Source: an uncultured Prevotella sp.
Lineage (GTDB): Bacteria > Bacteroidota > Bacteroidia > Bacteroidales > Bacteroidaceae
DNA: 64,000 nt
Reading direction: 5' to 3'
NCBI GenBank assembly: GCA_944319935.1
Contig: CALUFM010000001.1
Coordinates: 434,001 to 498,000 of the forward strand
Below are positions 27,092 to 36,278 of the stretch, piece after piece. The notes below the pieces were generated by a model. It ran no database searches. It was not told the DNA's origin and saw nothing but the letters and a program-made list of their open reading frames with translations. Made by a program: the position numbers and the translations under genes. The first letter of the stretch is position 1. Each line of letters starts with the position of its first letter.

Positions 27092-27541
27092 TCAGAACCT
27101 CGTCAACTGAAGCGTGGCGTAACCGGAACGCAACACGAGGTTGTCGCCGTCGGCCACCACCACTTCAAACTCGGTCGTCGCGGCGTCCATGCCGAACGGC
27201 AGCATGTCGGCGGGCGTGGCGTCAACGCCGTTGTCGCTCGTTGCGGCACGCTGCTTGAAGTCGCTCATAACAACCCTCTTGCGCCCGTCCTTGTACTCAA
27301 AGCGGCCTATGAACGAGCCGTAGCCGCCAGGCCCCTGTTTCTCGGCCACCTCCACCACCATGCGCGTTATGCTGTAATATATGCGTTCGCACTCGTGTAT
27401 TTGGCCGTCGGCGCGCGTCTCGAAACGTTCAAGCCGCCAAAAGCCCTCTATGTCCTCGTCGATGGGGTCTTTCCATTCACACCCGCAACACACAATCACC
27501 GTGAAAACGGCCATGAAGGCCGCCTTTATCATCTTGCCCAT
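27092..27541 (-). CDS. Lipocalin-like small lipoprotein
   Basis: This 149-residue protein has a cysteine-rich lipoprotein signal (VIVCCGC, Cys21). A beta-rich body begins with IEGFWRLERFETRADGQ, the usual start of small Bacteroidales lipocalin-like domains, and continues as alternating strands. The start overlaps the end of the Wzi gene by 13 bp, so it is the second gene of that unit. Its role is unknown. Position suggests an outer-envelope task near capsule or glycan assembly. Confidence 0.72.
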   Translation of the reverse strand: MGKMIKAAFMAVFTVIVCCGCEWKDPIDEDIEGFWRLERFETRADGQIHECERIYYSITRMVVEVAEKQGPGGYGSFIGRFEYKDGRKRVVMSDFKQRAATSDNGVDATPADMLPFGMDAATTEFEVVVADGDNLVLRSGYATLQLTRF

Positions 27542-29001
27542 AATATTCCGCTTTTGCTTATTGTCAACATTCCGCCGAAACTGTCGCCGAGATAATCGCC
27601 GCTGTCAACGCCGCATCCCAGCACAAACCGCCATCCGCCAAGCCGCTTCGGCTTATATGTAAGTTCAAACAACATGCTGTTCTGGTGGCACACCTTGTCA
27701 AAAGGTACACTGTAAGTGCCCCAATGGCGGGCGAACGACAACAACATGCGGTAAGCGAACTCGCTTGACGGGTCGCCGCCAATGCCTATGTGGTGGGTCT
27801 TCACACGGTTGCTCGTAAACACCAGCTTGCCGTCGCCTCCATACGCGGGGCCGGGCACAAAGGGCATGCCTATGTTCTGCCCCCAATGCGTCCATGGATA
27901 TGTCAGATGCTCGTAATAATTGTCGCGCCCGCTCATCTGCAAGTCAGTGAACGAGCCGCCTACGCCGTCATACAGTATAGGGCCCGTCTGGTCGGTTGTG
28001 TTCATGCCCTCCCAAAGCACTTTCGTGACAAACGGATTGGCGGGCAACGTCACCTCAACGCCGATTTGCCCGTCTTTCCAGCGGCCATACTGCCATGTAA
28101 GCTGCGAGTGGTCGTCAAAGTAATGCTCGTAATACAGGCGCGCGCCCCATGTCTTGGCCTCATAGTTCAGGGCGAAGTTCCAACTGCCAGTGTGGTTGCC
28201 GTCGATGTTCTCAAGCGTGCTTTCCTGCCTGGGGAGCAACGCCTTGAAAAAATCTTTTACGCCGTTGGGCATATTAGCCACGCATTTCACCGAACCGTCG
28301 GCCTGCTTTTCCCATAGGCTGCCGCCAAACTGTGCCGCCTCAAGCATGCCGATTTCCATTGTCAACGGGAACACGTCAGAATTGCCCACGCGCAGCATCA
28401 GCGACTTGGTGTGGTAAACCACGTTCTTTGAATACCTTTGCCCGACCGCCACAAAGTCCTTGCGCCAACGTCCGTCGGTCAGCATTCCATAGCCGATGTG
28501 CCCCTTCACGCCGAGCCAGCCCTTTGTCAGCGGCACGTCCCAATACCGCTTCATCTCAAGGCGCACCTGCGGAATGGGGCCTGCGTTAGGCCCCTCGACC
28601 ATCGCCCCGCTTGACAGGCGCATGTCCTTGTCCAAGGGGAAAGCCCCACGCTCTTTTGCGCCGACACTCAACGTAAGCACACGCCACGACAGGTCGGCAT
28701 ATGCCTGATGCACTATGAAAGGAGCAGAATGGTCAACCGCGCCGGCCAAGTCAAGCCCGGCGCGCAAGCTCCAGCCGTGGCCGAAGCGCGTGTCATACTG
28801 CGCCCCCGCGCGCAGGTAGCCGCTGTTAGGCCTCTCTGACGAGAGGCCGTAACGGTTGGCCGTGAACCACAAAGGGGCATACGTACCAGTGGAAGCGTTA
28901 GCCGACAGCTCCACCTCGTAGCGCAGCGAGTCGCCCTTGCCATCAGCCGTTACGGCAAGCAACGGCAGCACGGCTACCGCCAAAACCTTGATTATGTTCA
29001 T
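27529..29001 (-). CDS. Capsule assembly Wzi family outer-membrane protein
   Basis: This 490-residue protein has a signal peptide (IKVLAVAVLPLLAVTADG). It is a beta-barrel rich in aromatic-ended strands and matches the Bacteroidales Wzi branch: STGTYAPLWFTANRYGLSSE, then LRAGLDLAGAVDHSAPFIVH, and PNAGPIPQVRLEMKRYWDVP. Wzi proteins bind capsule at the cell surface in Enterobacteria. In Bacteroidales the family is broader and may serve other surface glycans. It has its own TACTTTTG promoter. No capsule genes are adjacent, though the window starts with a Wzc-like kinase. Confidence 0.85.
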   Translation of the reverse strand: MNIIKVLAVAVLPLLAVTADGKGDSLRYEVELSANASTGTYAPLWFTANRYGLSSERPNSGYLRAGAQYDTRFGHGWSLRAGLDLAGAVDHSAPFIVHQAYADLSWRVLTLSVGAKERGAFPLDKDMRLSSGAMVEGPNAGPIPQVRLEMKRYWDVPLTKGWLGVKGHIGYGMLTDGRWRKDFVAVGQRYSKNVVYHTKSLMLRVGNSDVFPLTMEIGMLEAAQFGGSLWEKQADGSVKCVANMPNGVKDFFKALLPRQESTLENIDGNHTGSWNFALNYEAKTWGARLYYEHYFDDHSQLTWQYGRWKDGQIGVEVTLPANPFVTKVLWEGMNTTDQTGPILYDGVGGSFTDLQMSGRDNYYEHLTYPWTHWGQNIGMPFVPGPAYGGDGKLVFTSNRVKTHHIGIGGDPSSEFAYRMLLSFARHWGTYSVPFDKVCHQNSMLFELTYKPKRLGGWRFVLGCGVDSGDYLGDSFGGMLTISKSGILWAR

Positions 29002-29068
29002 ATCATTAACTTTCCTGGAAACACTGCACGGCCATCGCCGTGAATATAAGTCATGAATTTAGCTGCGG

Positions 29069-29076
29069 CAAAAGTA
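29069..29076 (-). promoter_or_regulatory. -7 promoter element of the Wzi gene
   Basis: TACTTTTG on the minus strand, 67 nt upstream of the ATG at 29001. Confidence 0.6.
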
Positions 29077-29137
29077 CAACAAAAATCTCGTCCTGTGAAA
29101 TTATTATGCATAAAAGTGACATCCGCAAGTGTGACTG

Positions 29138-29245
29138 ACGACCTTTCGCACACCAAAAGGCCACCAACAGCACGCCAAAAGAGCATGTTCCGCCCTGCAA
29201 AATGCGGTGTTTTGCAAAACCTTGATTGTCAAGCACTTATACAAC
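29138..29245. repeat. Family 1 repeat (copy e), inverted orientation
   Basis: Units CGACCTTTCGCACACC, CAAAAGGCC and TGCGGTGTTTTGCAAAAC end in CTTGATTGTCAAGCA (29221-29235), the reverse complement of the family leader. It lies in the 406-bp gap 29002-29407, which otherwise holds the Wzi promoter and the long hairpin at 29319. Confidence 0.6.
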
Positions 29246-29318
29246 TACACAAGCAACATGACGACAAACCGAGACCTCTGCAACAAATGCCGGCACAATT
29301 CAAACGACAATATAAAAA

Positions 29319-29398
29319 AGCTGAGAGCCAAGAGTGAAAATTCGACATGTCATCACGATAAAAACTGCTATACGAATTTTCACTCTTGGCTCTCAGCT
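29319..29398. terminator. Perfect 26-bp inverted repeat downstream of hutI
   Basis: Arms 29319-29344 and 29373-29398 are exact reverse complements around a 28-nt loop. On the minus strand it follows the hutI stop by 10 nt and ends in a T-run (CTTTTTTATA), so it should terminate the hut operon. Confidence 0.85.
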
Positions 29399-29407
29399 CT
29401 TCATTTG

Positions 29408-30643
29408 TTACGCTTCTTTTCCGTTTAAGAACACCTTGCTTATTATAGGCGACGTGTAGGCGTAAGGTATGTAGTCAACCGAAGGTATAGGCTCGGTAAT
29501 GAAGAAGTTGGCGGCCTTGCCCACGGTGATTGAGCCGTATTCGCCGCTCAACCCCATGGCGTAAGCTGAGTTGAGCGTGGCGGCATTGATGGCTTCTTGC
29601 GGCAGAAGGCGCATCTTGATGCAAGCCAACGACACGACAAACTTCATGTCTCCGGATGGTGTTGAGCCTGGATTGTAGTCGCTCGCGACGGCTACGCCAA
29701 GCCCGGCGTCGAGCATTTTGCGCGCCGGGGCGTATGGCATGTTGAGGAAAAACGACGTTCCGGGCAGGACTGTCGGCATCGTTACGCTGTCGCGGAGGAT
29801 GTCAAACTCGCTCTCGGGCATATTCTCCAAATGGTCAACCGACAACGCACCGTGACGCACGGCAACAGGAAGCCCGCCCGTAGCGGCAAGCTCGTCAACA
29901 TGTATTTTAGGCTTCATGCCCCATTTCGCGGCGGCGTCAAGTATGCGGTCGGTATCTTCTGGCGTGAAGAAACCTTCATCGCAGAACACGTCTACATAAT
30001 CAGCCAAATGCTCACGGCCGACTTCGGGCAACATCTCATTGATTATGAGATTGACATATTCATCGTGCCCGTACTGACGGCCGACGGCATGCGCGCCGAG
30101 GAATGTCGATACGACATGCATCGGAACACTCTCTTTAATCCTGCGTATTACGCGCAACATCTTCAGCTCGTCAGCCGTATTGAGGCCGTAACCGCTCTTT
30201 ATCTCCACGCACCCCGTGCCCTTTCGCATTATCTCTTCCGCCCTGTGCATGGCTTGGCGGTAAAGTTCGTCCTCGCTGAGGGTATGGAGCAAGTCGGAAG
30301 AATTGAGTATGCCACCGCCACGACGGGCTATCTCGGCGTAGCTGAGCCCCATGATTTTATCAACAAACTCACCTTCGCGGCTGCCAGCGTAGACTATATG
30401 CGTATGTGGGTCGCACCACGACGGAAGCACCGTTCCGCCCCGGGCGTCAACTTCCTCATCAACAACAAAGCCCCCGGAAGGCATGTCTTCCATGCTTCCG
30501 AAGGCTGATATTTCACCGTTTTCTGCAAGCAGCCAAGCGTTGTCCTGCTGCCCGAGGGTTTTCATCTCGCCGCCTTGCAGACGAAGCTTGCCGGTGGTTT
30601 CCACACCAGCAAGCGTACCGATGTTACTTACAAGAAGGCGCAT
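29408..30643 (-). CDS. hutI: Imidazolonepropionase
   Basis: This 411-residue amidohydrolase opens 4-imidazolone-5-propionate to N-formimino-glutamate, the third step of histidine breakdown. The metal site is WCDPHTHIVYAGSREGEF. Later family features are GTGCVEIKSGYGLN, STFLGAHAV, HVDELAATGG, and VASDYNPGSTPS with the catalytic aspartate. Length and motif order match HutI. It overlaps hutH by 20 bp and is the last gene of the hut operon. Confidence 0.96.
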   Translation of the reverse strand: MRLLVSNIGTLAGVETTGKLRLQGGEMKTLGQQDNAWLLAENGEISAFGSMEDMPSGGFVVDEEVDARGGTVLPSWCDPHTHIVYAGSREGEFVDKIMGLSYAEIARRGGGILNSSDLLHTLSEDELYRQAMHRAEEIMRKGTGCVEIKSGYGLNTADELKMLRVIRRIKESVPMHVVSTFLGAHAVGRQYGHDEYVNLIINEMLPEVGREHLADYVDVFCDEGFFTPEDTDRILDAAAKWGMKPKIHVDELAATGGLPVAVRHGALSVDHLENMPESEFDILRDSVTMPTVLPGTSFFLNMPYAPARKMLDAGLGVAVASDYNPGSTPSGDMKFVVSLACIKMRLLPQEAINAATLNSAYAMGLSGEYGSITVGKAANFFITEPIPSVDYIPYAYTSPIISKVFLNGKEA

Positions 30644-32120
30644 TGTTCCTCAAGAAATCTATTGAATTGCTGATATGCGGGTACATCACTTCATCGTTTA
30701 CGATGAACGGCACCACCTCACGGTAAGCCTTGAACACATCCTGGATTGCATCCGACGACTTCAACGGACGGCGGAATTCAAGTGCCTGGGCTGCATTGAA
30801 CAGCTCGATGGCGAGTACACGCTCCGTGTTCAATACCACCTTATACAACTTAATGGCTGCATTCGCGCCCATGCTTACATGGTCTTCCTGGCCTTGGCTT
30901 GACGGAATGCTGTCAACCGATGACGGGGTGCAGAGGCTCTTGTTGAGACTTACAACCGAAGCGGCAGTATACTGGGTTATCATGAAACCGCTGTTAACGC
31001 CCGGATTGGCGACAAGGAAACTCGGGAGGCCGCGCGTTCCTGACACAAGTTTGTATATCCTGCGCTCTGAAATATTGGCAAGCTCGCTCACCGCGATGGC
31101 AAGAAAGTCCATCGGCAGGGCTATAGGTTCGCCATGGAAGTTGCCTGCTGAAATTACAAGGTCTTCATCAGGACACACTGTAGGATTGTCTGTAGCTGAA
31201 TTTATCTCGGTGTCAATCACAGAACGGACGTATGCAAGCGTGTCTTTAACCGTACCATGAACCTGAGGAACGCAGCGGAAAGAATACGGGTCTTGCACAT
31301 ATTCCTTGGGTTTTGCGACAATCTCACTTCCTTCAAGCAGTTCACGCATACGTTTGGCTGTATCAATCTGCCCTTTGTGCGGACGAACTTGATGCACAGC
31401 ATCGGTGAACGGCTCAACAAGTCCGCAATAAGCGTCGAGCGACATGGCTGCAATCACGTCAGCCCAATCGCTAAGACGCTTGCTGTTAAGTATCGCCCAA
31501 ACGGCAAACGCGCTCATGTTCTGCGTGCCATTGAGCAGGGCAAGGCCTTCCTTCGAAGCAAGCTGGATTGGTTTCCACCCGTTTTTCTTCAGCACTTCGG
31601 CACCAGTCATTACCTTGCCTTTATACTCAACCTCACCTAATCCGACAAGAGGCAAAGACATGTGGGCAAGAGGCACAAGGTCACCAGACGCGCCAAGAGA
31701 ACCCTGCATGTAAACAATCGGGTAGACATCGTTGTTGAAGAAATCCACAAGACGCTCTACTGTATCGAGCTTGCAGCCTGAATATCCATAGCTGAGCGAC
31801 TGGATTTTCAGCAACATCATTATCTTGACGATTTCGTTTGGCACACGGTCGCCCGTGCCGCAAGCATGAGACATCATCAAGTTTATCTGCAACTGAGCCA
31901 AATGGTCCTTGCCTATCGAAACATTGCAGAGTGAACCAAAACCTGTGGTTACACCATAAATAGGAGCTTCAGTCTCCGAGATTTTCTTGTCAAGATACTC
32001 ACGGCAACGCACAATCCTGTTGCGTGCGTCGTCGCTCAACTCAATTTTATAACCGTTGTTTATTATTTCGCCGATTCTATCAATTGTCAAATGCTCGGCT
32101 GATATTTGATGAACATTCAT
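30624..32120 (-). CDS. hutH: Histidine ammonia-lyase
   Basis: This 498-residue enzyme converts histidine to urocanate and ammonia. The self-made MIO cofactor comes from Ala144-Ser145-Gly146 in GSLGASGDLVPLAHM. YGVTTGFGSL near the N-terminus carries the catalytic tyrosine loop. The C-terminal domain has SSQGQEDHVSMG and the usual HutH length. It lies after hutU with a 142-bp gap that contains a weak hairpin, and it overlaps hutI. Confidence 0.96.
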   Translation of the reverse strand: MNVHQISAEHLTIDRIGEIINNGYKIELSDDARNRIVRCREYLDKKISETEAPIYGVTTGFGSLCNVSIGKDHLAQLQINLMMSHACGTGDRVPNEIVKIMMLLKIQSLSYGYSGCKLDTVERLVDFFNNDVYPIVYMQGSLGASGDLVPLAHMSLPLVGLGEVEYKGKVMTGAEVLKKNGWKPIQLASKEGLALLNGTQNMSAFAVWAILNSKRLSDWADVIAAMSLDAYCGLVEPFTDAVHQVRPHKGQIDTAKRMRELLEGSEIVAKPKEYVQDPYSFRCVPQVHGTVKDTLAYVRSVIDTEINSATDNPTVCPDEDLVISAGNFHGEPIALPMDFLAIAVSELANISERRIYKLVSGTRGLPSFLVANPGVNSGFMITQYTAASVVSLNKSLCTPSSVDSIPSSQGQEDHVSMGANAAIKLYKVVLNTERVLAIELFNAAQALEFRRPLKSSDAIQDVFKAYREVVPFIVNDEVMYPHISNSIDFLRNNAPSCK

Positions 32121-32262
32121 ATTAAAAATAAAGTTTGGAAGTTATAGTAGTTATAGAAGTTATCGTTCGTTAAGCTTACCAAGAAGTCAAAGCCATTGCC
32201 TAATCTGCAAGTTCAACACCCTGCAAGGCATTTGGCTTTAACTTCTATAGCTTCATTAAATT
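32121..32262. repeat. Imperfect AGTTATAG-type inverted repeat inside the hut operon
   Basis: Words GTTATAGTAGTTATAGAAGT (near 32140) and TTAACTTCTATAGCTTC (near 32239) can pair over about 11 nt. This is the largest gap in the operon, so it may lower or stabilise downstream expression. Confidence 0.4.
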
Positions 32263-34281
32263 CTATAAATTCTCAAGAATTGCATCGTCTACCAAGTTAG
32301 GCATCGTGACTTTCAACCCTGGCGTGCGTTCCATTTCACGGACAATGCTATGCATAGAACCTTCATTGCGCGCCCAACTGCGGCGTGCAATGCCGTTGTT
32401 CACATCCCAGAACAACATCTCACGTATGTGGCGAGAGCTGTCTTCTCCGCCGTCAATGACCATGCCGAAGCCACCGTTGATTACCTCTCCCCAGCCTACT
32501 CCGCCGCCATTGTGCAACGACACCCAAGTAGCACCACGGAAAGAGTCGCCTATAACGTTCTGCACGGCCATGTCCGCACAGAACTGAGAACCATCGTAAA
32601 TGTTGCTGGTCTCACGGAACGGCGAATCTGTACCTGATACGTCATGATGGTCACGGCCAAGGACAACAGGGCGACTAATCTCGCCTTTCTTGATTGCCTC
32701 GTTGAAAGCGAGGGCTATCTTGGTGCGTCCCTCAGCGTCAGCGTAAAGAATTCGGGCTTGCGAACCTACTACAAGATGGTTGCGTCCGGCCTCACGTATC
32801 CAGTGGATGTTATCGTCCATCTGTCCTTGTATTTCAGCAGGAGCGGCTTTCTTGATTTCCTCAAGCACGTCAGCCGCTATGCGGTCTGTCACCTCAAGGT
32901 CTTTCGGGTCGCCGGAAGTACATACCCAACGGAACGGGCCAAAGCCGTAATCAAAGAACATCGGGCCCATGATATCTTGCACATATGAAGGATAGCGGAA
33001 CTTGCCGTCAGCCCCCATTATGTCAGCCCCGGCACGTTCTGACTGAAGCAGAAAAGCATTGCCATAGTCAAAGAAATACATTCCACGCTCGGTCAACTTG
33101 TTTATCGCAGCGACCTGACGACGCAACGAAGCCTGAACACGCTCACGGAACTCGTCCGGGTCGTCTGCCATCATCTTCTTGGATTCTTCCAACGACATGC
33201 CAACAGGATAATAACCGCCGGCCCAAGGGTTGTGAAGCGATGTCTGGTCACTACCCAAATCCACTTTGATATTCTCTTCAGCAAGGCGTTCCCACAGGTC
33301 AACAACGTTGCCTACGTACGCCATAGACACGGTTTTCTTTTCCTCAACGGCTTTGCGTACGGAAGGTATAAGCTCGTCAAGACTGGTGTGAAGTTCATCA
33401 ACCCAGCCTTGGTCATAACGTTTTTGGGCTGCAAGCGGATTGATTTCTGCAACAACGCTCACAACTCCGGCAATGTTTCCAGCCTTCGGTTGTGCGCCAG
33501 ACATTCCGCCAAGACCTGAAGACACGAACAACATACCGTGTATGTCATTACGCCCAGGCTGCTTCTTCAATTGCATACGGGCGGCATTCATCACGGTAAT
33601 CGTCGTACCATGGACAATGCCCTGCGGACCTATATACATGTATGAACCAGCCGTCATTTGTCCGTATTGGCTCACGCCAAGAGCGTTCATGCGTTCCCAA
33701 TCGTCAGGCTTTGAGTAATTTGGAATAACCATACCGTTAGTCACAACCACACGCGGAGCGTTCTTGTGCGACGGGAACAATCCAAGCGGATGACCTGAAT
33801 ACATCACGAGGGTCTGCTCGTCAGTCATTTCACTCAGATATTTCATAACCAGACGATATTGAGCCCAGTTCTGGAAGATGGCACCATTGCCACCATATAC
33901 TATAAGCTCGTGAGGATGTTGCGCCACGGCCGGATTCAAGTTGTTCTGAATCATCAGCATTATAGCCGCAGCCTGAAGCGACTTGTGAGGATATTCGTCA
34001 ATCGGACGGGCATACATCTCATAACGGGGACGGAAACGGTACATGTAAATACGTCCGTACTTTTCCAATTCCTCGGCAAACTCCGGCGCAAGCGTAGCAT
34101 GGAATTTCTGAGGGAAATACCTCAAGGCGTTGCGCAAAGCGAGTTTCTTTTCTTCTTTGGTCAATATTTCCTTGCGCTTGGGCGCATGGTTGATTTCGGT
34201 GTCGTATGGCATCGGTTCGGGCAACACGTCAGGAATACCGGCGCGTATGTCCTCAGCAAACTGCTCTTTTGTCATAATCAT
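32263..34281 (-). CDS. hutU: Urocanate hydratase
   Basis: This 672-residue NAD-dependent enzyme hydrates urocanate to imidazolonepropionate. Signatures include IVYGGNGAIFQNWAQYRL, YSGHPLGLFPSH, a SSGLGGMSGAQPKAG nucleotide-binding segment, and DQTSLHNPWAGGYYPVG. The C-terminal segment has NGGGVGWGEVINGGFGMV. It is longer than the ~560-residue type found in Proteobacteria and fits the ~670-residue form of Bacteroidales and eukaryotes. The start codon overlaps the ftcD stop by 4 bp. Confidence 0.96.
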   Translation of the reverse strand: MIMTKEQFAEDIRAGIPDVLPEPMPYDTEINHAPKRKEILTKEEKKLALRNALRYFPQKFHATLAPEFAEELEKYGRIYMYRFRPRYEMYARPIDEYPHKSLQAAAIMLMIQNNLNPAVAQHPHELIVYGGNGAIFQNWAQYRLVMKYLSEMTDEQTLVMYSGHPLGLFPSHKNAPRVVVTNGMVIPNYSKPDDWERMNALGVSQYGQMTAGSYMYIGPQGIVHGTTITVMNAARMQLKKQPGRNDIHGMLFVSSGLGGMSGAQPKAGNIAGVVSVVAEINPLAAQKRYDQGWVDELHTSLDELIPSVRKAVEEKKTVSMAYVGNVVDLWERLAEENIKVDLGSDQTSLHNPWAGGYYPVGMSLEESKKMMADDPDEFRERVQASLRRQVAAINKLTERGMYFFDYGNAFLLQSERAGADIMGADGKFRYPSYVQDIMGPMFFDYGFGPFRWVCTSGDPKDLEVTDRIAADVLEEIKKAAPAEIQGQMDDNIHWIREAGRNHLVVGSQARILYADAEGRTKIALAFNEAIKKGEISRPVVLGRDHHDVSGTDSPFRETSNIYDGSQFCADMAVQNVIGDSFRGATWVSLHNGGGVGWGEVINGGFGMVIDGGEDSSRHIREMLFWDVNNGIARRSWARNEGSMHSIVREMERTPGLKVTMPNLVDDAILENL

Positions 34282-35996
34282 ATATCTTTTTTTATTGTAT
34301 TTTCAACGATTGTCATGATTTCCTTTTCAGCCTCGCAGGCATCTTTCATCAGTTTCTCAGCTTCACCGACAAGGGTCTCAGCCATGGCTTTGTCTTTCAA
34401 GGAAGAAGCGTTGATTTTGACGTTCAAACCTGCGCCAAGCACCGCCGCACGGGCCGCAAGCGCGCCAACGCCAGCATCTGAAACACTGTTCGGATTGCCA
34501 GTCTCAGCCATCGCCTTGCATATCTCAAACGCCTTGTATGATGTTTTCATCGTTTCCAACGGCACCTGGGCGGCGAACAACGTGGCACTCTGTATCGCTT
34601 CCGAACGCAGACGTTTGTCTTCTTCCGTGTTCTTAGGCATCCCGAAAGCTGCCATTATACGGTTAAACGCTTCGGTATCCTCGTCAACAAGATGCAGCAA
34701 CTCGGCTTCAAGCTCAACGCCTTTGTCCGCCCAGTTGCTAAACTCTTCCCAACGGTCATCCCATCCTGGCTTGTGAGCTGACAGGTTTGCCACCATCGTG
34801 CCGAGAGCTGCGCCCAAAGCACCCATGTAAGCGGCAACCGAGCCACCACCAGGAGCGGGCGACTCACGCAATGTCTCATCAGCAAAACCTTTTACTGTCA
34901 ATGCTGTCAACTTGTCTCCGCCATCTGTTTCAGCGTCCAAAAGATATTCTATCACCTTTTCTTCCGGCACGAACGGACGCAAGTCATCAAGCCCCATTGA
35001 CTTTATCGCAATGTTCAATATATCCTCTTTCGGTATGCCTGTCGAGCGGTTCTGCTTTCTAAGGAAATACTTGCCGGCATCCATCACTGCTCGTTCGGGC
35101 ACAAGTCCAACTATTTCCGTACCAGTAACACGCAGTCCGCGAGCCTGAGCCGCACGGCAAACCTCGTCGAAGGCTACATGCAACGGCGTTGCGTTGATGT
35201 CAGTAATGTTCATCGAAACCTGGGCGATGCCGTATTCCTTGATGAACCATCCAATGGCTTTTGTTCCTTTCAATGTGCCCGGACGCATAACAGGTTTACC
35301 ATTCTCGTCACGCTTTATTGTACCGGTTATAGGGTTGCCAATACGCTCCGGACGACCTTTCTCACGCACATCAAACGCAATGGCGTTGGCGCGGCGGGTT
35401 GAAGTAGTGTTGAGATTGAAATTCACGGCAATCAGGAAATCACGTGCGCCAACCGCCGTACAACCAGTCTTTGCCACATCCTCGTCATAAGGGCGTGCGC
35501 CAAAGTCAGGGCTTCCGCTCGGGTCTGAGAGTTTCTCGGGCAAAGCCTCATACTCGCCCTTGCGGCAAACAGCAAGATTACGCCTTTCAGGCTTCAAAGC
35601 CGCAGCTTCATAACAATAGCACGGTATACGCAGTTCGGCCGCAATACGCTCAGCCAGCTTACGTGCCAAATCGGCACATTCCTCAAGCGTTATGCCGCTT
35701 ACCGGTACGAGCGGGCACACGTCTGTAGCTCCCATGCGGGGATGCGCCCCGTGGTGATGACGCATGTCTATCACCTCACCGGCTTTCTTTACGGCTTTGA
35801 ACGCCGCCTCGACCACAGCCTCAGGCTCACCTACAAACGTCACAACAGTACGGTTGGTGGCCTCACCCGGGTCAACGTCCAAAAGCTTTACGCCCTCACA
35901 TGCTTCTATCACATCCGTGATTTGTTTTATCACTGCCTTGTCGCGCCCTTCACTGAAGTTTGGCACGCACTCTACTATCTGCCTTGTCTTTGCCAT
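34278..35996 (-). CDS. ftcD: Fused glutamate formimidoyltransferase / formimidoyl-THF cyclodeaminase
   Basis: This 572-residue bifunctional protein like mammalian FTCD is the first gene of the hut operon. Residues ~1-330 are the transferase (QIVECVPNFSEGRDK, HHGAHPRMGATDVCP, GTEIVGLVPERA). Residues ~355-570 are the cyclodeaminase (SPAPGGGSVAAYMGALGAAL). Together they move the formimino group from formiminoglutamate to tetrahydrofolate and release ammonia, feeding one-carbon metabolism. The start at 35996 is set by homology; an in-frame ATG at 36050 would add 18 unlikely residues. Confidence 0.95.
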   Translation of the reverse strand: MAKTRQIVECVPNFSEGRDKAVIKQITDVIEACEGVKLLDVDPGEATNRTVVTFVGEPEAVVEAAFKAVKKAGEVIDMRHHHGAHPRMGATDVCPLVPVSGITLEECADLARKLAERIAAELRIPCYCYEAAALKPERRNLAVCRKGEYEALPEKLSDPSGSPDFGARPYDEDVAKTGCTAVGARDFLIAVNFNLNTTSTRRANAIAFDVREKGRPERIGNPITGTIKRDENGKPVMRPGTLKGTKAIGWFIKEYGIAQVSMNITDINATPLHVAFDEVCRAAQARGLRVTGTEIVGLVPERAVMDAGKYFLRKQNRSTGIPKEDILNIAIKSMGLDDLRPFVPEEKVIEYLLDAETDGGDKLTALTVKGFADETLRESPAPGGGSVAAYMGALGAALGTMVANLSAHKPGWDDRWEEFSNWADKGVELEAELLHLVDEDTEAFNRIMAAFGMPKNTEEDKRLRSEAIQSATLFAAQVPLETMKTSYKAFEICKAMAETGNPNSVSDAGVGALAARAAVLGAGLNVKINASSLKDKAMAETLVGEAEKLMKDACEAEKEIMTIVENTIKKDI

Positions 35997-36054
35997 AGCA
36001 TATAAATGTAAGTCTTTATAATATTTAAGGTGTATATGGACATGCCACAAGAGC

Positions 36055-36096
36055 GGACGCGCCCAAACTGCGTCCTATCTCCAACTTGCAAAGGTA
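36055..36096 (-). promoter_or_regulatory. hut operon promoter and leader hairpin
   Basis: TACCTTTG (minus strand, 36089-36096) lies about 93 nt upstream of ftcD. The leader holds a small GGACGC/GCGTCC stem (36055-36060 with 36070-36075), which could be a regulatory structure. Between 36097 and 36278 nothing else is evident, apart from weak GGCGGC-type words. Confidence 0.55.
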
Positions 36097-36278
36097 GTGT
36101 TTTTGAATAAAAACTGCAAGAAAAAGAAAAGAAAAATAGGGAACTACTTATCCTAAAAAAAGCAAATTGAAAGGCGGCAAGCTCATTTTACATGCAAATC
36201 AAGGCGAAAACAACCATTTCCAATCCGATTTGCGGCCTGCGCGCTATCAAAAAGGCATCATGCCGCATATTGTGGAAA

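Noticed and set aside
34278..36050. ftcD start at 36050
   Set aside because: Adds 18 residues with no family match; homologues start at MAKTRQIVECVPNFSEG (35996).
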